64,000 bases of DNA from Paratinospora sagittata (taxonomy: Eukaryota > Streptophyta > Magnoliopsida > Ranunculales > Menispermaceae): assembly GCA_035771175.1 (NCBI GenBank), contig JAYMFD010001778.1:1-64000 (forward strand), read 5' to 3'. This document shows, piece by piece, positions 52,359-64,000 of the stretch (the stretch's first letter is position 1; each line of letters begins with the position of its first letter). A model generated the notes under the pieces. It was not told where the DNA came from. It made no database searches and was given only the letters and a program-made list of their open reading frames with translations. The translations under genes and the position numbers were made by a program.

Positions 52359-54512
52359 GTGTTCGAGGCAATCGCTACCAATCCACCAGATTGCTTTCTC
52401 CACCAACTTTTTGAGCGAGTCCCAATATCCTTCTAGGAACCCCCGGAATAGATGGAACTCCATTCCAATATCCCGGTGAATTTTTGACCCCCAAATCTCA
52501 AATTTTGGTTTAAATAAACTAAATTTACTTAAAAAATGTGTTTGAGGCAATCGCGATCAATCCACCGGATTGTTTCTCCACCTACTCTTTAAGCGAGTCC
52601 CAATATCCTTCTATCAACCCCCCAGAATAGATGGAACTCCGTTCGAACATCCCGATGAATTTTTGACCCCTAAATATCAAATATTGGTTTAAATGAACTA
52701 AATTTACTTAGAAAATGTGTTCGAGGCAATCGCTACCAATCCACCAGATTGCTTTCTCCACCAACTCTTTGAGCGAGACCCAATATCCTTCTAGGAAGCC
52801 CCGGAATAGATGGAACTCCGTTCCAATATCCCGGTGAATTTTTGACCCCCAAATCTCAAATTTTGGTTTAAATGAACTAAATTTACTTAGAAAATGTGTT
52901 TAAGGCAATCGCGATCAATCCACCGGATTGCTTTCTCCACCTACTCTTTAAGCGAGTCCCAATATCCTTCTATCAACCCCCCAGAATAGATGGAACTCCG
53001 TTCGAACATCCCGATGAATTTTTGACCCCTAAATATCAAATTTTGGTTTAAATGAACTAAATTTACTTAGAAAATGTGTTCGAGGCAATCGCTACCAATC
53101 CAACAGATTGCTTTCTCCACCAACTCTTTGAGCGAGACCCAATATCCTTCTAGGAAGCCCCGGAATAGATGGAACTCCGTTCCAATATCCCGGTGAATTT
53201 TTGACCCCCAAATCTCAAATTTTGGTTTAAATGAACTAAATTTACATAGAAAATGTGTTTGAGGCAATCGCGATCAATCCACCGGATTGCTTTCTCCACC
53301 TACTCTTTAAGCGAGTTCCAATATCCTTCTAGCAACCCCCCAGAATAGAGGGAACTCCGTTCGAACATCCCGATAAATTTTTGACCCCTAAATATCAAAT
53401 TTTGGTTTAAATGAACTAAATTTACTTAGAAAATGTGTTCGAGGCAATCGCTACCAATCAACCAGATTGCTTTCTCCACCAACTCTTTGAGCGAGACCCA
53501 ATATCCTTCTAGGAAGCCCCGGAATAGATGGAACTCCGTTCCAATATCCTGGTAAATTTTTGACCCCCAAATCTCAAATTTTGGTTTAAATGAACTAAAT
53601 TTACTTAGAAAATGTGTTTGAGGCAATCGCGATCAATCCACTGGATTGCTTACTCCACCTACTCTTTAAGCGAGTTCCAATATCCTTCTAGCAACCCCCC
53701 AGAATAGAAGGAACTCCGTTCGAACATCCAGATGAATTTTTGACCCCTAAATATCAAATTTTGGTTTAAATGAACTAAATTTACTTAGAAAATGTGTTTG
53801 AGGCAATCGCGATCAATCCACCGGATTGCTTTCTCCACCTACTCTTTAAGCGAGTCCCAATATCCTTCTAGCAACCCCCCAGAATAGATGGAACTCCGTT
53901 CGAACATCCCAATGAATTTTTGACCCCTAAATATCAAATTTTGGTTTAAATGAACTAAATTTACTTAAAAAATGTGTTGGAGGCAATCGCGATCAATCCA
54001 CCGTATTGCTTTCTCCACCTACTCTTTAAGCGAGTCCCAATATCCTTCTATCAACCCCCCAGAATAGATGGAACTCCGTTCGAATATCCCGATGAATTTT
54101 TGACCCCTGAATATCAAATTTTGGTTTAAATGAACTAAATTTACTTAGAAAATGTGTTTGAGGCAATCGCGATCAATCCACCGGATTGCTTTCTCCACCA
54201 ACTCTTTGAGCGAGTCCCAATATCCTTCAAGGAAGCCCCGGAATAGATGGAACTCCGTTCCAATATCCCGGTAAATTTTTGACCCCCAAATCTCAAATTT
54301 TGGTTTAAATGAACTAAATTTACTTAGAAAATGTGTTTGAGGCAATCGCGATCAATCCACCGGATTGCTTTCTCCACTTACTCTTTAAGCGAGTCCCAAT
54401 ATCCTTCTATCAACCCCCCAGAATAGATGGAACTCCATTCGAATATCCCGATGAATTTTTGACCCCTAAATATCAAATTTTGGTTTAAATGAACTAAATT
54501 TACTTAGAAAAT
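52359..54512. repeat. Right-domain unit, 12-mer (2154 bp)
   Basis: The unit starts with the ctttttgagcg A (with a private taaataaac near 52512). It then carries the tttacatag A (53076), the aatcaacc A (53435) and the chimeric monomer at 54154. Confidence 0.75.
54154..54332 (+). repeat. Chimeric B-to-A monomer (179 bp)
   Basis: It begins with the B diagnostic gcgatcaatccaccgg and continues from ctttctccacc as A (ccaactctttgagcg, caaggaagccccgg). The paralogous monomer at 48049 (offset 6105 bp) is a normal A, so the exchange happened after that duplication. Confidence 0.85.
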
Positions 54513-56128
54513 GTGTTCGAGGCAATCGCTACCAATCCACCAGATTGCTTTCTCCACCAACTTTTTGAGCGAGTCCCAATATCCTTCTAGGAACCCCCGG
54601 AATAGATGGAACTCCATTCCAATATCCCGGTGAATTTTTGACCCCCAAATCTCAAATTTTGGTTTAAATGAACTAAATTTACTTAAAAAATGTGTTTGAG
54701 GCAATCGCGATCAATCCACCGGATTGTTTCTCCACCTACTCTTTAAGCGAGTCCCAATATCCTTCTATCAACCCCCCAGAATAGATGGAACTCCGTTCGA
54801 ACATCCCGATGAATTTTTGACCCCTAAATATCAAATATTGGTTTAAATGAACTAAATTTACTTAGAAAATGTGTTCGAGGCAATCGCTACCAATCCACCA
54901 GATTGCTTTCTCCACCAACTCTTTGAGCGAGACCCAATATCCTTCTAGGAAGCCCCGGAATAGATGGAACTCCGTTCCAATATCCCGGTGAATTTTTGAC
55001 CCCCAAATCTCAAATTTTGGTTTAAATGAACTAAATTTACTTAGAAAATGTGTTTAAGGCAATCGCGATCAATCCACCGGATTGCTTTCTCCACCTACTC
55101 TTTAAGCGAGTTCCAATATCCTTCTAGCAACCCCCCAGAATAGAGGGAACTCCGTTCGAACATCCCGATGAATTTTTGACCTCTAAATATCAAATTTTGG
55201 TTTAAATGAACTAAATTTACTTAGAAAATGTGTTCGAGGCAATCGCTACCAATCCACCAGATTGCTTTCTCCACCAACTCTTTGAGCGAGTCCCAATATC
55301 CTTCAAGGAAGCCCCGGAATAGATGGAACTCCGTTCCAATATCCCGGTAAATTTTTGACCCCCAAATCTCAAATTTTGGTTTAAATGAACTAAATTTACT
55401 TAAAAAATGTGTTTGAGGCAATCGCGATCAATCCACCGGATTGCTTTCTCCACCTACTCTTTAAGCGAGTCCCAATATCCTTCTATCAACCCCCCAGAAT
55501 AGATGGAACTCCGTTCGAACATCCCGATGAATTTTTAACCCCTAAATATCAAATTTTTGTTTAAATGAACTAAATTTACTTAGAAAATGTGTTTGAGGCA
55601 ATCGCGATCAATCCACCGGATTGCTTTCTCCACCTACTCTTTACGCGAGTCCCAATATCCTTCTAGCAACCCCCCAGAATAGATGGAACTCCGTTCGAAC
55701 ATCCCGATGAATTTTTGACCCCTAAATATCAAATTTTGGTTTAAATGAACTAAATTTACTTAAAAAATGTGTTTGAGGCAATCGCGATCAATCCACCGGA
55801 TTGCTTTCTCCACTTACTCTTTAAGCGAGTCCCAATATCCTTCTATCAACCCCCCAGAATAGATGGAACTCCATTCGAATATCCCGATGAATTTTTGACC
55901 CCTAAATATCAAATTTTGGTTTAAATGAACTAAATTTACTTAGAAAATGTGTTTGAGGCAATCGCGATCAATCCACCGGATTGCTTTCTCCACTTACTCT
56001 TTAAGCGAGTCCCAATATCCTTCTATCAACCCCCCAGAATAGATGGAACTCCATTCGAATATCCCGATGAATTTTTGACCCCTAAATATCAAATTTTGGT
56101 TTAAATGAACTAAATTTACTTAGAAAAT
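54513..56128. repeat. Right-domain 9-mer unit, copy 2 (1616 bp)
   Basis: This copy has the same monomer order as 50743-52358 and adjoins a third 9-mer, 56129-57744. Confidence 0.75.
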
Positions 56129-57744
56129 GTGTTCGAGGCAATCGCTACCAATCCACCAGATTGCTTTCTCCACCAACTTTTTGAGCGAGTCCCAATATCC
56201 TTCTAGGAACCCCCGGAATAGATGGAACTCCATTCCAATATCCCGGTGAATTTTTGACCCCCAAATCTCAAATTTTGGTTTAAATGAACTAAATTTACTT
56301 AAAAAATGTGTTTGAGGCAATCGCGATCAATCCACCGGATTGTTTCTCCACCTACTCTTTAAGCGAGTCCCAATATCCTTCTATCAACCCCCCAGAATAG
56401 ATGGAACTCCGTTCGAACATCCCGATGAATTTTTGACCCCTAAATATCAAATATTGGTTTAAATGAACTAAATTTACTTAGAAAATGTGTTCGAGGCAAT
56501 CGCTACCAATCCACCAGATTGCTTTCTCCACCAACTCTTTGAGCGAGACCCAATATCCTTCTAGGAAGCCCTGGAATAGATGGAACTCCGTTCCAATATC
56601 CCGGTGAATTTTTGACCCCCAAATCTCAAATTTTGGTTTAAATGAACTAAATTTACTTAGAAAATGTGTTTAAGGCAATCGCGATCAATCCACCGGATTG
56701 CTTTCTCCACCTACTCTTTAAGCGAGTTCCAATATCCTTCTAGCAACCCCCCAGAATAGAGGGAACTCCGTTCGAACATCCCGATGAATTTTTGACCTCT
56801 AAATATCAAATTTTGGTTTAAATGAACTAAATTTACTTAGAAAATGTGTTCGAGGCAATCGCTACCAATCCACCAGATTGCTTTCTCCACCAACTCTTTG
56901 AGCGAGACCCAATATCCTTCTAGGAAGCCCCGGAATAGATGGAACTCCGTTCCAATATCCCGGTAAATTTTTGACCCCCAAATCTCAAATTTTGGTTTAA
57001 ATGAACTAAATTTACTTAGAAAATGTGTTTGAGGCAATCGCGATCAATCCACCGGATTGCTTACTCCACCTACTCTTTAAGCGAGTCCCAATATCCTTCT
57101 ATCAACCCCCCAGAATAGATGGAACTCCGTTCGAACATCCCGATGAATTTTTGACCCCTAAATATCAAATTTTTGTTTAAATGAACTAAATTTACTTAGA
57201 AAATGTGTTTGAGGCAATCGCGATCAATCCACCGGATTGCTTTCTCCACCTACTCTTTACGCGAGTCCCAATATCCTTCTAGCAACCCCCCAGAATAGAT
57301 GGAACTCCGTTCGAACATCCCGATGAATTTTTGACCCCTAAATATCAAATTTTGGTTTAAATGAACTAAATTTACTTAAAAAATGTGTTTGAGGCAATCG
57401 CGATCAATCCACCGGATTGCTTTCTCCACTTACTCTTTAAGCGAGTCCCAATATCCTTCTATCAACCCCCCAGAATAGATGGAACTCCATTCGAATATCC
57501 CGATGAATTTTTGACCCCTAAATATCAAATTTTGGTTTAAATGAACTAAATTTACTTAGAAAATGTGTTTGAGGCAATCGCGATCAATCCACCGGATTGC
57601 TTTCTCCACTTACTCTTTAAGCGAGTCCCAATATCCTTCTATCAACCCCCCAGAATAGATGGAACTCCATTCGAATATCCCGATGAATTTTTGACCCCTA
57701 AATATCAAATTTTGGTTTAAATGAACTAAATTTACTTAGAAAAT
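56129..57744. repeat. Right-domain 9-mer unit, variant copy 3 (1616 bp)
   Basis: The length is the same as copies 1 and 2, but the middle is replaced: the A at 56846 has gagaccc and ctaggaag, followed by a ttactcc B, instead of the caaggaag A. A gccctggaat CpG-type change is at 56568. Confidence 0.75.
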
Positions 57745-60255
57745 GTGTTCGAGGCAATCGCTACCAATCCACCAGATTGCTTTCTCCACCAACTTTTTGA
57801 GCGAGTCCCAATATCCTTCTAGGAACCCCCGGAATAGATGGAACTCCATTCCAATATCCCGGTGAATTTTTGACCCCCAAATCTCAAATTTTGGTTTAAA
57901 TGAACTAAATTTACTTAAAAAATGTGTTTGAGGCAATCGCGATCAATCCACCGGATTGTTTCTCCACCTACTCTTTAAGCGAGTCCCAATATCCTTCTAT
58001 CAACCCCCCAGAATAGATGGAACTCCGTTCGAACATCCCGATGAATTTTTGACCCCTAAATATCAAATATTGGTTTAAATGAACTAAATTTACTTAGAAA
58101 ATGTGTTCGAGGCAATCGCTACCAATCCACCAGATTGCTTTCTCCACCAACTCTTTGAGCGAGACCCAATATCCTTCTAGGAAGCCCCGGAATAGATGGA
58201 ACTCCGTTCCAATATCCCGGTGAATTTTTGACCCCCAAATCTCAAATTTTGGTTTAAATGAACTAAATTTACTTAGAAAATGTGTTTAAGGCAATCGCGA
58301 TCAATCCACCGGATTGCTTTCTCCACCTACTCTTTAAGCGAGTTCCAATATCCTTCTAGCAACCCCCCAGAATAGAGGGAACTCCGTTCGAACATCCCGA
58401 TGAATTTTTGACCTCTAAATATCAAATTTTGGTTTAAATGAACTAAATTTACTTAGAAAATGTGTTCGAGGCAATCGCTACCAATCCACCAGATTGCTTT
58501 CTCCACCAACTCTTTGAGCGAGACCCAATATCCTTCTAGGAAGCCCCGGAATAGATGGAACTCCGTTCCAATATCCCGGTAAATTTTTGACCCCCAAATC
58601 TCAAATTTTGGTTTAAATGAACTAAATTTACTTAGAAAATGTGTTTGAGGCAATCGCGATCAATCCACCGGATTGCTTACTCCACCTACTCTTTAAGCGA
58701 GTCCCAATATCCTTCTATCAACCCCCCAGAATAGATGGAACTCCGTTCGAACATCCCGATGAATTTTTGACCCCTAAATATCAAATTTTGGTTTAAATGA
58801 ACTAAATTTACTTAGAAAATGTGTTCGAGGCAATCGCTACCAATCCACCAGATTGCTTTCTCCACCAACTCTTTGAGCGAGACCCAATATCCTTCTAGGA
58901 AGCCCCGGAATAGATGGAACTCCGTTCCAATATCCCGGTGAATTTTTGACCCCCAAATCTCAAATTTTGGTTTAAATGAACTAAATTTACTTAGAAAATG
59001 TGTTTGAGGCAATCGCGATCAATCCACCGGATTGCTTTCTCCACCTACTCTTTAAGCGAGTTCCAATATCCTTCTAGCAACCCCCCAGAATAGAGGGAAC
59101 TCCGTTCGAACATCCCGATGAATTTTTGACCCCTAAATATCAAATTTTGGTTTAAATGAACTAAATTTACTTAGAAAATGTGTTCGAGGCAATCGCTACC
59201 AATCAACCAGATTGCTTTCTCCACCAACTCTTTGAGCGAGACCCAATATCCTTCTAGGAAGCCCCGGAATAGATGGAACTCCGTTCCAATATCCCGGTAA
59301 ATTTTTGACCCCCAAATCTCAAATTTTGGTTTAAATGAACTAAATTTACTTAGAAAATGTGTTTGAGGCAATCGCGATCAATCCACTGGATTGCTTACTC
59401 CACCTACTCTTTAAGCGAGTTCCAATATCCTTCTAGCAACCCCCCAGAATAGAAGGAACTCCGTTCGAACATCCAGATGAATTTTTGACCCCTAAATATC
59501 AAATTTTGGTTTAAATGAACTAAATTTACTTAGAAAATGTGTTTGAGGCAATCGCGATCAATCCACCGGATTGCTTTCTCCACCTACTCTTTAAGCGAGT
59601 CCCAATATCCTTCTAGCAACCCCCCAGAATAGATGGAACTCCGTTCGAACATCCAATGAATTTTTGACCCCTAAATATCAAATTTTGGTTTAAATGAACT
59701 AAATTTACTTAAAAAATGTGTTGGAGGCAATCGCGATCAATCCACCGGATTGCTTTCTCCACCTACTCTTTAAGCGAGTCCCAATATCCTTCTATCAACC
59801 CCCCAGAATAGATGGAACTCCGTTCGAATATCCCGATGAATTTTTGACCCCTGAATATCAAATTTTGGTTTAAATGAACTAAATTTACTTAGAAAATGTG
59901 TTTGAGGCAATCGCTACCAATCCACCAGATTGCTTTCTCCACCAACTCTTTGAGCGAGTCCCAATATCCTTCAAGGAAGCCCCGGAATAGATGGAACTCC
60001 GTTCCAATATCCCGGTAAATTTTTGACCCCCAAATCTCAAATTTTGGTTAAATGAACTAAATTTACTTAGAAAATGTGTTTGAGGCAATCGCGATCAATC
60101 CACCGGATTGCTTTCTCCACTTACTCTTTAAGCGAGTCCCAATATCCTTCTATCAACCCCCCAGAATAGATGGAACTCCCTTCGAATATCCCGATGAATT
60201 TTTGACCCCTAAATATCAAATTTTGGTTTAAATGAACTAAATTTACTTAGAAAAT
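57745..60255. repeat. Right-domain unit, 14-mer (2511 bp)
   Basis: The unit runs between ctttttgagcg A starts at 57745 and 60256. It carries an aatcaacc A at 59180. Single-base losses are visible near 59652 (acatccaatg, missing one c) and 60048 (ttttggttaaatg, missing one t). Confidence 0.75.
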
Positions 60256-63200
60256 GTGTTCGAGGCAATCGCTACCAATCCACCAGATTGCTTTCTCCAC
60301 CAACTTTTTGAGCGAGTCCCAATATCCTTCTAGGAACCCCCGGAATAGATGGAACTCCATTCCAATATCCCGGTGAATTTTTGACCCCCAAATCTCAAAT
60401 TTTGGTTTAAATGAACTAAATTTACTTAGAAAATGTGTTTAAGGCAATCGCGATCAATCCACCGGATTGCTTTCTCCACCTACTCTTTAAGCGAGTCCCA
60501 ATATCCTTCTAGCAACCCCCCAGAATAGAGGGAACTCCGTTCGAACATCCCGATGAATTTTTGACCTCTAAATATCAAATTTTGGTTTAAATGAACTAAA
60601 TTTACTTAGAAAATGTGTTCGAGGCAATCGCTACCAATCCACCAGATTGCTTTCTCCACCAACTCTTTGAGCGAGACCCAATATCCTTCTAGGAAGCCCC
60701 GGAATAGATGGAACTCCGTTCCAATATCCCGGTAAATTTTTGACCCCCAAATCTCAAATTTTGGTTTAAATGAACTAAATTTACTTAGAAAATGTGTTTG
60801 AGGCAATCGCGATCAATCCACCGGATTGTTTCTCCACCTACTCTTTAAGCGAGTCCCAATATCCTTCTATCAACCCCCCAGAATAGATGGAACTCCGTTC
60901 GAACATCCCGATGAATTTTTGACCCCTAAATATCAAATTTTGGTTTAAATGAACTAAATTTACTTAGAAAATGTGTTCGAGGCAATCGCTACCAATCCAC
61001 CAGATTGCTTTCTCCACCAACTCTTTGAGCGAGACCCAATATCCTTCTAGGAAGCCCCGGAATAGATGGAACTCCGTTCCAATATCCCGGTGAATTTTTG
61101 ACCCCCAAATCTCAAATTTTGGTTTAAATGAACTAAATTTACTTAGAAAATGTGTTTGAGGCAATCGCGATCAATCCACCGGATTGCTTTCTCCACCTAC
61201 TCTTTAAGCGAGTTCCAATATCCTTCTAGCAACCCCCCAGAATAGAGGGAACTCCGTTCGAACATCCCGATGAATTTTTGACCCCTAAATATCAAATTTT
61301 GGTTTAAATGAACTAAATTTACTTAGAAAATGTGTTCGAGGCAATCGCTACCAATCAACCAGATTGCTTTCTCCACCAACTCTTTGAGCGAGACCCAATA
61401 TCCTTCTAGGAAGCCCCGGAATAGATGGAACTCCGTTCCAATATCCCGGTAAATTTTTGACCCCCAAATCTCAAATTTTGGTTTAAATGAACTAAATTTA
61501 CTTAGAAAATGTGTTCGAGGCAATCGCGATCAATCCACTGGATTGCTTACTCCACCTACTCTTTAAGCGAGTTTTAATATCCTTCTAGCAACCCCCCAGA
61601 ATAGAAGGAACTCCGTTCGAACATCCAGATCAATTTTTGACCCCTAAATATCAAATTTTGGTTTAAATGAACTAAATTTACTTAGAAAATGTGTTTGAGG
61701 CAATCGCGATCAATCCACCGGATTGCTTTCTCCACCTACTCTTTAAGCGAGTCCCAATATCCTTCTAGCAACCCCCCAGAATAGATGGAACTCCATTCGA
61801 ATATCCCGATGAATTTTTGACCCCTAAATATCAAATTTTGGTTTAAATGAACTAAATTTACTTAGAAAATGTGTTTGAGGCAATCGCGATCAATCCACCG
61901 GATTGCTTTCTCCACTTACTCTTTAAGCGAGTCCCAATATCCTTCTATCAACCCCCCAGAATAGATGGAACTCCATTCGAATATCCCGATGAATTTTTGA
62001 CCCCTAAATATCAAATTTTGGTTTAAATGAACTAAATTTACTTAGAAAATGTGTTTAAGGCAATCACGATCAATCCACCGGATTGCTTTCTCCACCTACT
62101 CTTTAAGCGAGTTCCAATATCCTTCTAGCAACCCCCCAGAATAGAGGGAACTCCGTTCGAACATCCCGATGAATTTTTGACCTCTAAATATCAAATTTTG
62201 GTTTAAATGAACTAAATTTACTTAGAAAATGTGTTCGAGGCAATCGCTACCAATCCACCAGATTGCTTTCTCCACCAACTCTTTGAGCGAGTCCCAATAT
62301 CCTTCAAGGAAGCCCCGGAATAGATGGAACTCCGTTCCAATATCCCGGTAAATTTTTGACCCCCAAATCTCAAATTTTGGTTTAAATGAACTAAATTTAC
62401 TTAAAAAATGTGTTTGAGGCAATCGCGATCAATCCACCGGATTGCTTTCTCCACCTACTCTTTAAGCGAGTCCCAATATCCTTCTATCAACCCCCCAGAA
62501 TAGATGGAACTCCGTTCGAACATCCCGATGAATTTTTGACCCCTAAATATCAAATTTTTGTTTAAATGAACTAAATTTACTTAGAAAATGTGTTTGAGGC
62601 AATCGCGATCAATCCACCGGATTGCTTTCTCCACCTACTCTTTACGCGAGTCCCAATATCCTTCTAGCAACCCCCCAGAATAGATGGAACTCCGTTCGAA
62701 CATCCCGATGAATTTTTGACCCCTAAATATCAAATTTTGGTTTAAATGAACTAAATTTACTTAAAAAATGTGTTTGAGGCAATCGCGATCAATCCACCGG
62801 ATTGCTTTCTCCACTTACTCTTTAAGCGAGTCCCAATATCCTTCTATCAACCCCCCAGAATAGATGGAACTCCGTTCGAACATCCCGATGAATTTTTGAC
62901 CCCTAAATATCAAATTTTGGTTTAAATGAACTAAATTTACTTAAAAAATGTGTTTGAGGCAATCGCGATCAATCCACCGGATTGCTTTCTCCACTTACTC
63001 TTTAAGCGAGTCCCAATATCCTTCTATCAACCCCCAGAATAGATGGAACTCCATTCGAATATCCCGATGAATTTTTGACCCCTAAATATCAAATTTTGGT
63101 TTAAATGAACTAAATTTACTTAGAAAATGTGTTTGAGGCAATCGCGATCAATCCACCGGATTGCTTTCTCCACTTACTCTTTAAGCGAGTCCCAATATCC

Positions 63201-63308
63201 TTCTATCAACCCCCCAGAATAGATGGAACTCCATTCGAATATCCCGATGAATTTTTGACCCCTAAATATCAAATTTTGGTTTAAATGAACTAAATTTACT
63301 TAGAAAAT
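60256..63308. repeat. Right-domain unit, 17-mer (3053 bp)
   Basis: From 61332 this unit follows the block that begins at 38351, 22,981 bp (128 monomers) away. It includes gagttttaatatcc (38588 and 61569) and the tttaaggcaatcacg B (39072 and 62053). It has one extra B: the 180 bp at 62761-62940 are repeated from 62941. A C5 run (caacccccagaat) near 63029 marks a one-base deletion. Confidence 0.75.
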
Positions 63309-64000
63309 GTGTTCGAGGCAATCGCTACCAATCCACCAGATTGCTTTCTCCACCAACTTTTTGAGCGAGTCCCAATATCCTTCTAGGAACCCCCGGAATA
63401 GATGGAACTCCATTCCAATATCCCGGTGAATTTTTGACCCCCAAATCTCAAATTTTGGTTTAAATGAACTAAATTTACTTAAAAAATGTGTTTGAGGCAA
63501 TCGCGATCAATCCACCGGATTGTTTCTCCACCTACTCTTTAAGCGAGTCCCAATATCCTTCTATCAACCCCCCAGAATAGATGGAACTCCGTTCGAACAT
63601 CCCGATGAATTTTTGACCCCTAAATATCAAATATTGGTTTAAATGAACTAAATTTACTTAGAAAATGTGTTCGAGGCAATCGCTACCAATCCACCAGATT
63701 GCTTTCTCCACCAACTCTTTGAGCGAGACCCAATATCCTTCTAGGAAGCCCCGGAATAGATGGAACTCCGTTCCAATATCCCGGTGAATTTTTGACCCCC
63801 AAATCTCAAATTTTGGTTTAAATGAACTAAATTTACTTAGAAAATGTGTTTAAGGCAATCGCGATCAATCCACCGGATTGCTTTCTCCACCTACTCTTTA
63901 AGCGAGTTCCAATATCCTTCTAGCAACCCCCCAGAATAGAGGGAACTCCGTTCGAACATCCCGATGAATTTTTGACCTCTAAATATCAAATTTTGGTTTA
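63309..64000. repeat. Right-domain unit, truncated by the window end
   Basis: The ctttttgagcg A, short B (ggattgtttctcc, aaatattgg), gagaccc A and the start of the tttaagg B appear in the usual order. The array continues past the right edge. Confidence 0.85.

Larger units (their letters stand above)
1..64000. repeat. Satellite DNA array, 179-180 bp monomer, about 356 copies head-to-tail
   Basis: The motif gtgtt(t/c)gaggcaatcgc recurs every 179-180 bp from the first to the last base, always in the same orientation. No spacer, transposon, low-complexity island or unique sequence interrupts it. A hand count of one monomer (1441-1620) gives 70 G+C of 180 (39%), with 44 C against 26 G on the given strand. 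Monomers near 180 bp arranged in higher-order repeats are typical of centromeric or pericentromeric satellites, so a eukaryotic chromosome is inferred. I do not recognise the sequence as human alpha satellite or Arabidopsis CEN180, and I assign no species. The entries below describe structure within this array. Every stretch not listed separately is ordinary A or B monomers with no gene visible. Confidence 0.98.

Noticed and set aside
1..64000. CRISPR array
   Set aside because: The period is 179-180 bp and the whole period is conserved. There are no short direct repeats separated by unique spacers and no cas genes.
1..64000. Drosophila 1.688 (359-bp) satellite, because the dimer here is also 359 bp
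   Set aside because: Only the length agrees. The Drosophila satellite is much richer in A+T and, from memory, differs in sequence. Here 359 bp is a 179+180 dimer.
1..64000. Human alpha satellite or Arabidopsis CEN180
   Set aside because: Length and A/B or HOR organisation are reminiscent, but I recognise no sequence similarity to either consensus.
1..64000. 5S rDNA, tRNA or other RNA gene repeats
   Set aside because: No 5S internal control region, tRNA A/B boxes in proper spacing or rRNA-like segments were recognised in the monomer.
1..64000. Embedded transposable elements, viral insertions or telomeric repeats
   Set aside because: The monomer phase is never broken by more than a few bases across the window. 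No long terminal repeats, target-site duplications, poly-A tails or telomere motifs were seen.

Overview
The whole window is one uninterrupted eukaryotic satellite DNA array. About 356 head-to-tail monomers of 179-180 bp fill all 64 kb in a single orientation. I saw no unique sequence, transposon, RNA gene or credible protein-coding gene. The monomer length (one nucleosome plus linker), the nested higher-order repeats (HORs) and the near-identical long duplications are typical of a centromeric or pericentromeric satellite in a plant or animal genome. I do not recognise the sequence, so I assign neither species nor satellite name.

Two monomer classes dominate. Type A (179 bp) carries gcaatcgctacc, ccaactctttgagcgag, gccccgg and gttccaatatcccgg. 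Type B (180 bp) carries gcaatcgcgatc, cctactctttaagcgag, a C6 run and gttcgaacatcccga. Hand alignment of one copy of each gives 16 differences (about 91% identity), 14 of them in the GC-richer part. They often alternate as a 359-bp AB dimer. The alternation is broken by B-B runs (up to 8 B), rare A-A neighbours and A/B chimeras.

Above the dimer the array is built of longer units. From 1 to about 12.5 kb there are 34-mer and 29-mer units (6105 and 5206 bp), which differ partly by a tandem 4-mer duplication. From 12.5 to about 29.9 kb there is a 23-mer (4131 bp) made of an 11-mer X and a 12-mer Y, in the order X-Y-X-Y-Y'-Y''-Y''', including a very recent 2695-bp tandem duplication. From about 30 to 42.8 kb there is a 27-mer (4847 bp) duplication. 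From 42.8 to 64 kb there is a mosaic of 9- to 17-mer units marked by one A variant (ccaactttttgagcg), with several long-range paralogous blocks. Variant markers change sharply between about 27 and 31 kb, so the window spans two homogenisation domains.

Minus-strand open frames of about 66 codons recur across the array. They come from the repeat: they begin at TTG, exist because type A lacks the stop found in type B, and are broken in many copies. No gene set works together here. Any function is likely structural (chromatin, centromere, possibly satellite RNA), and that is inference.
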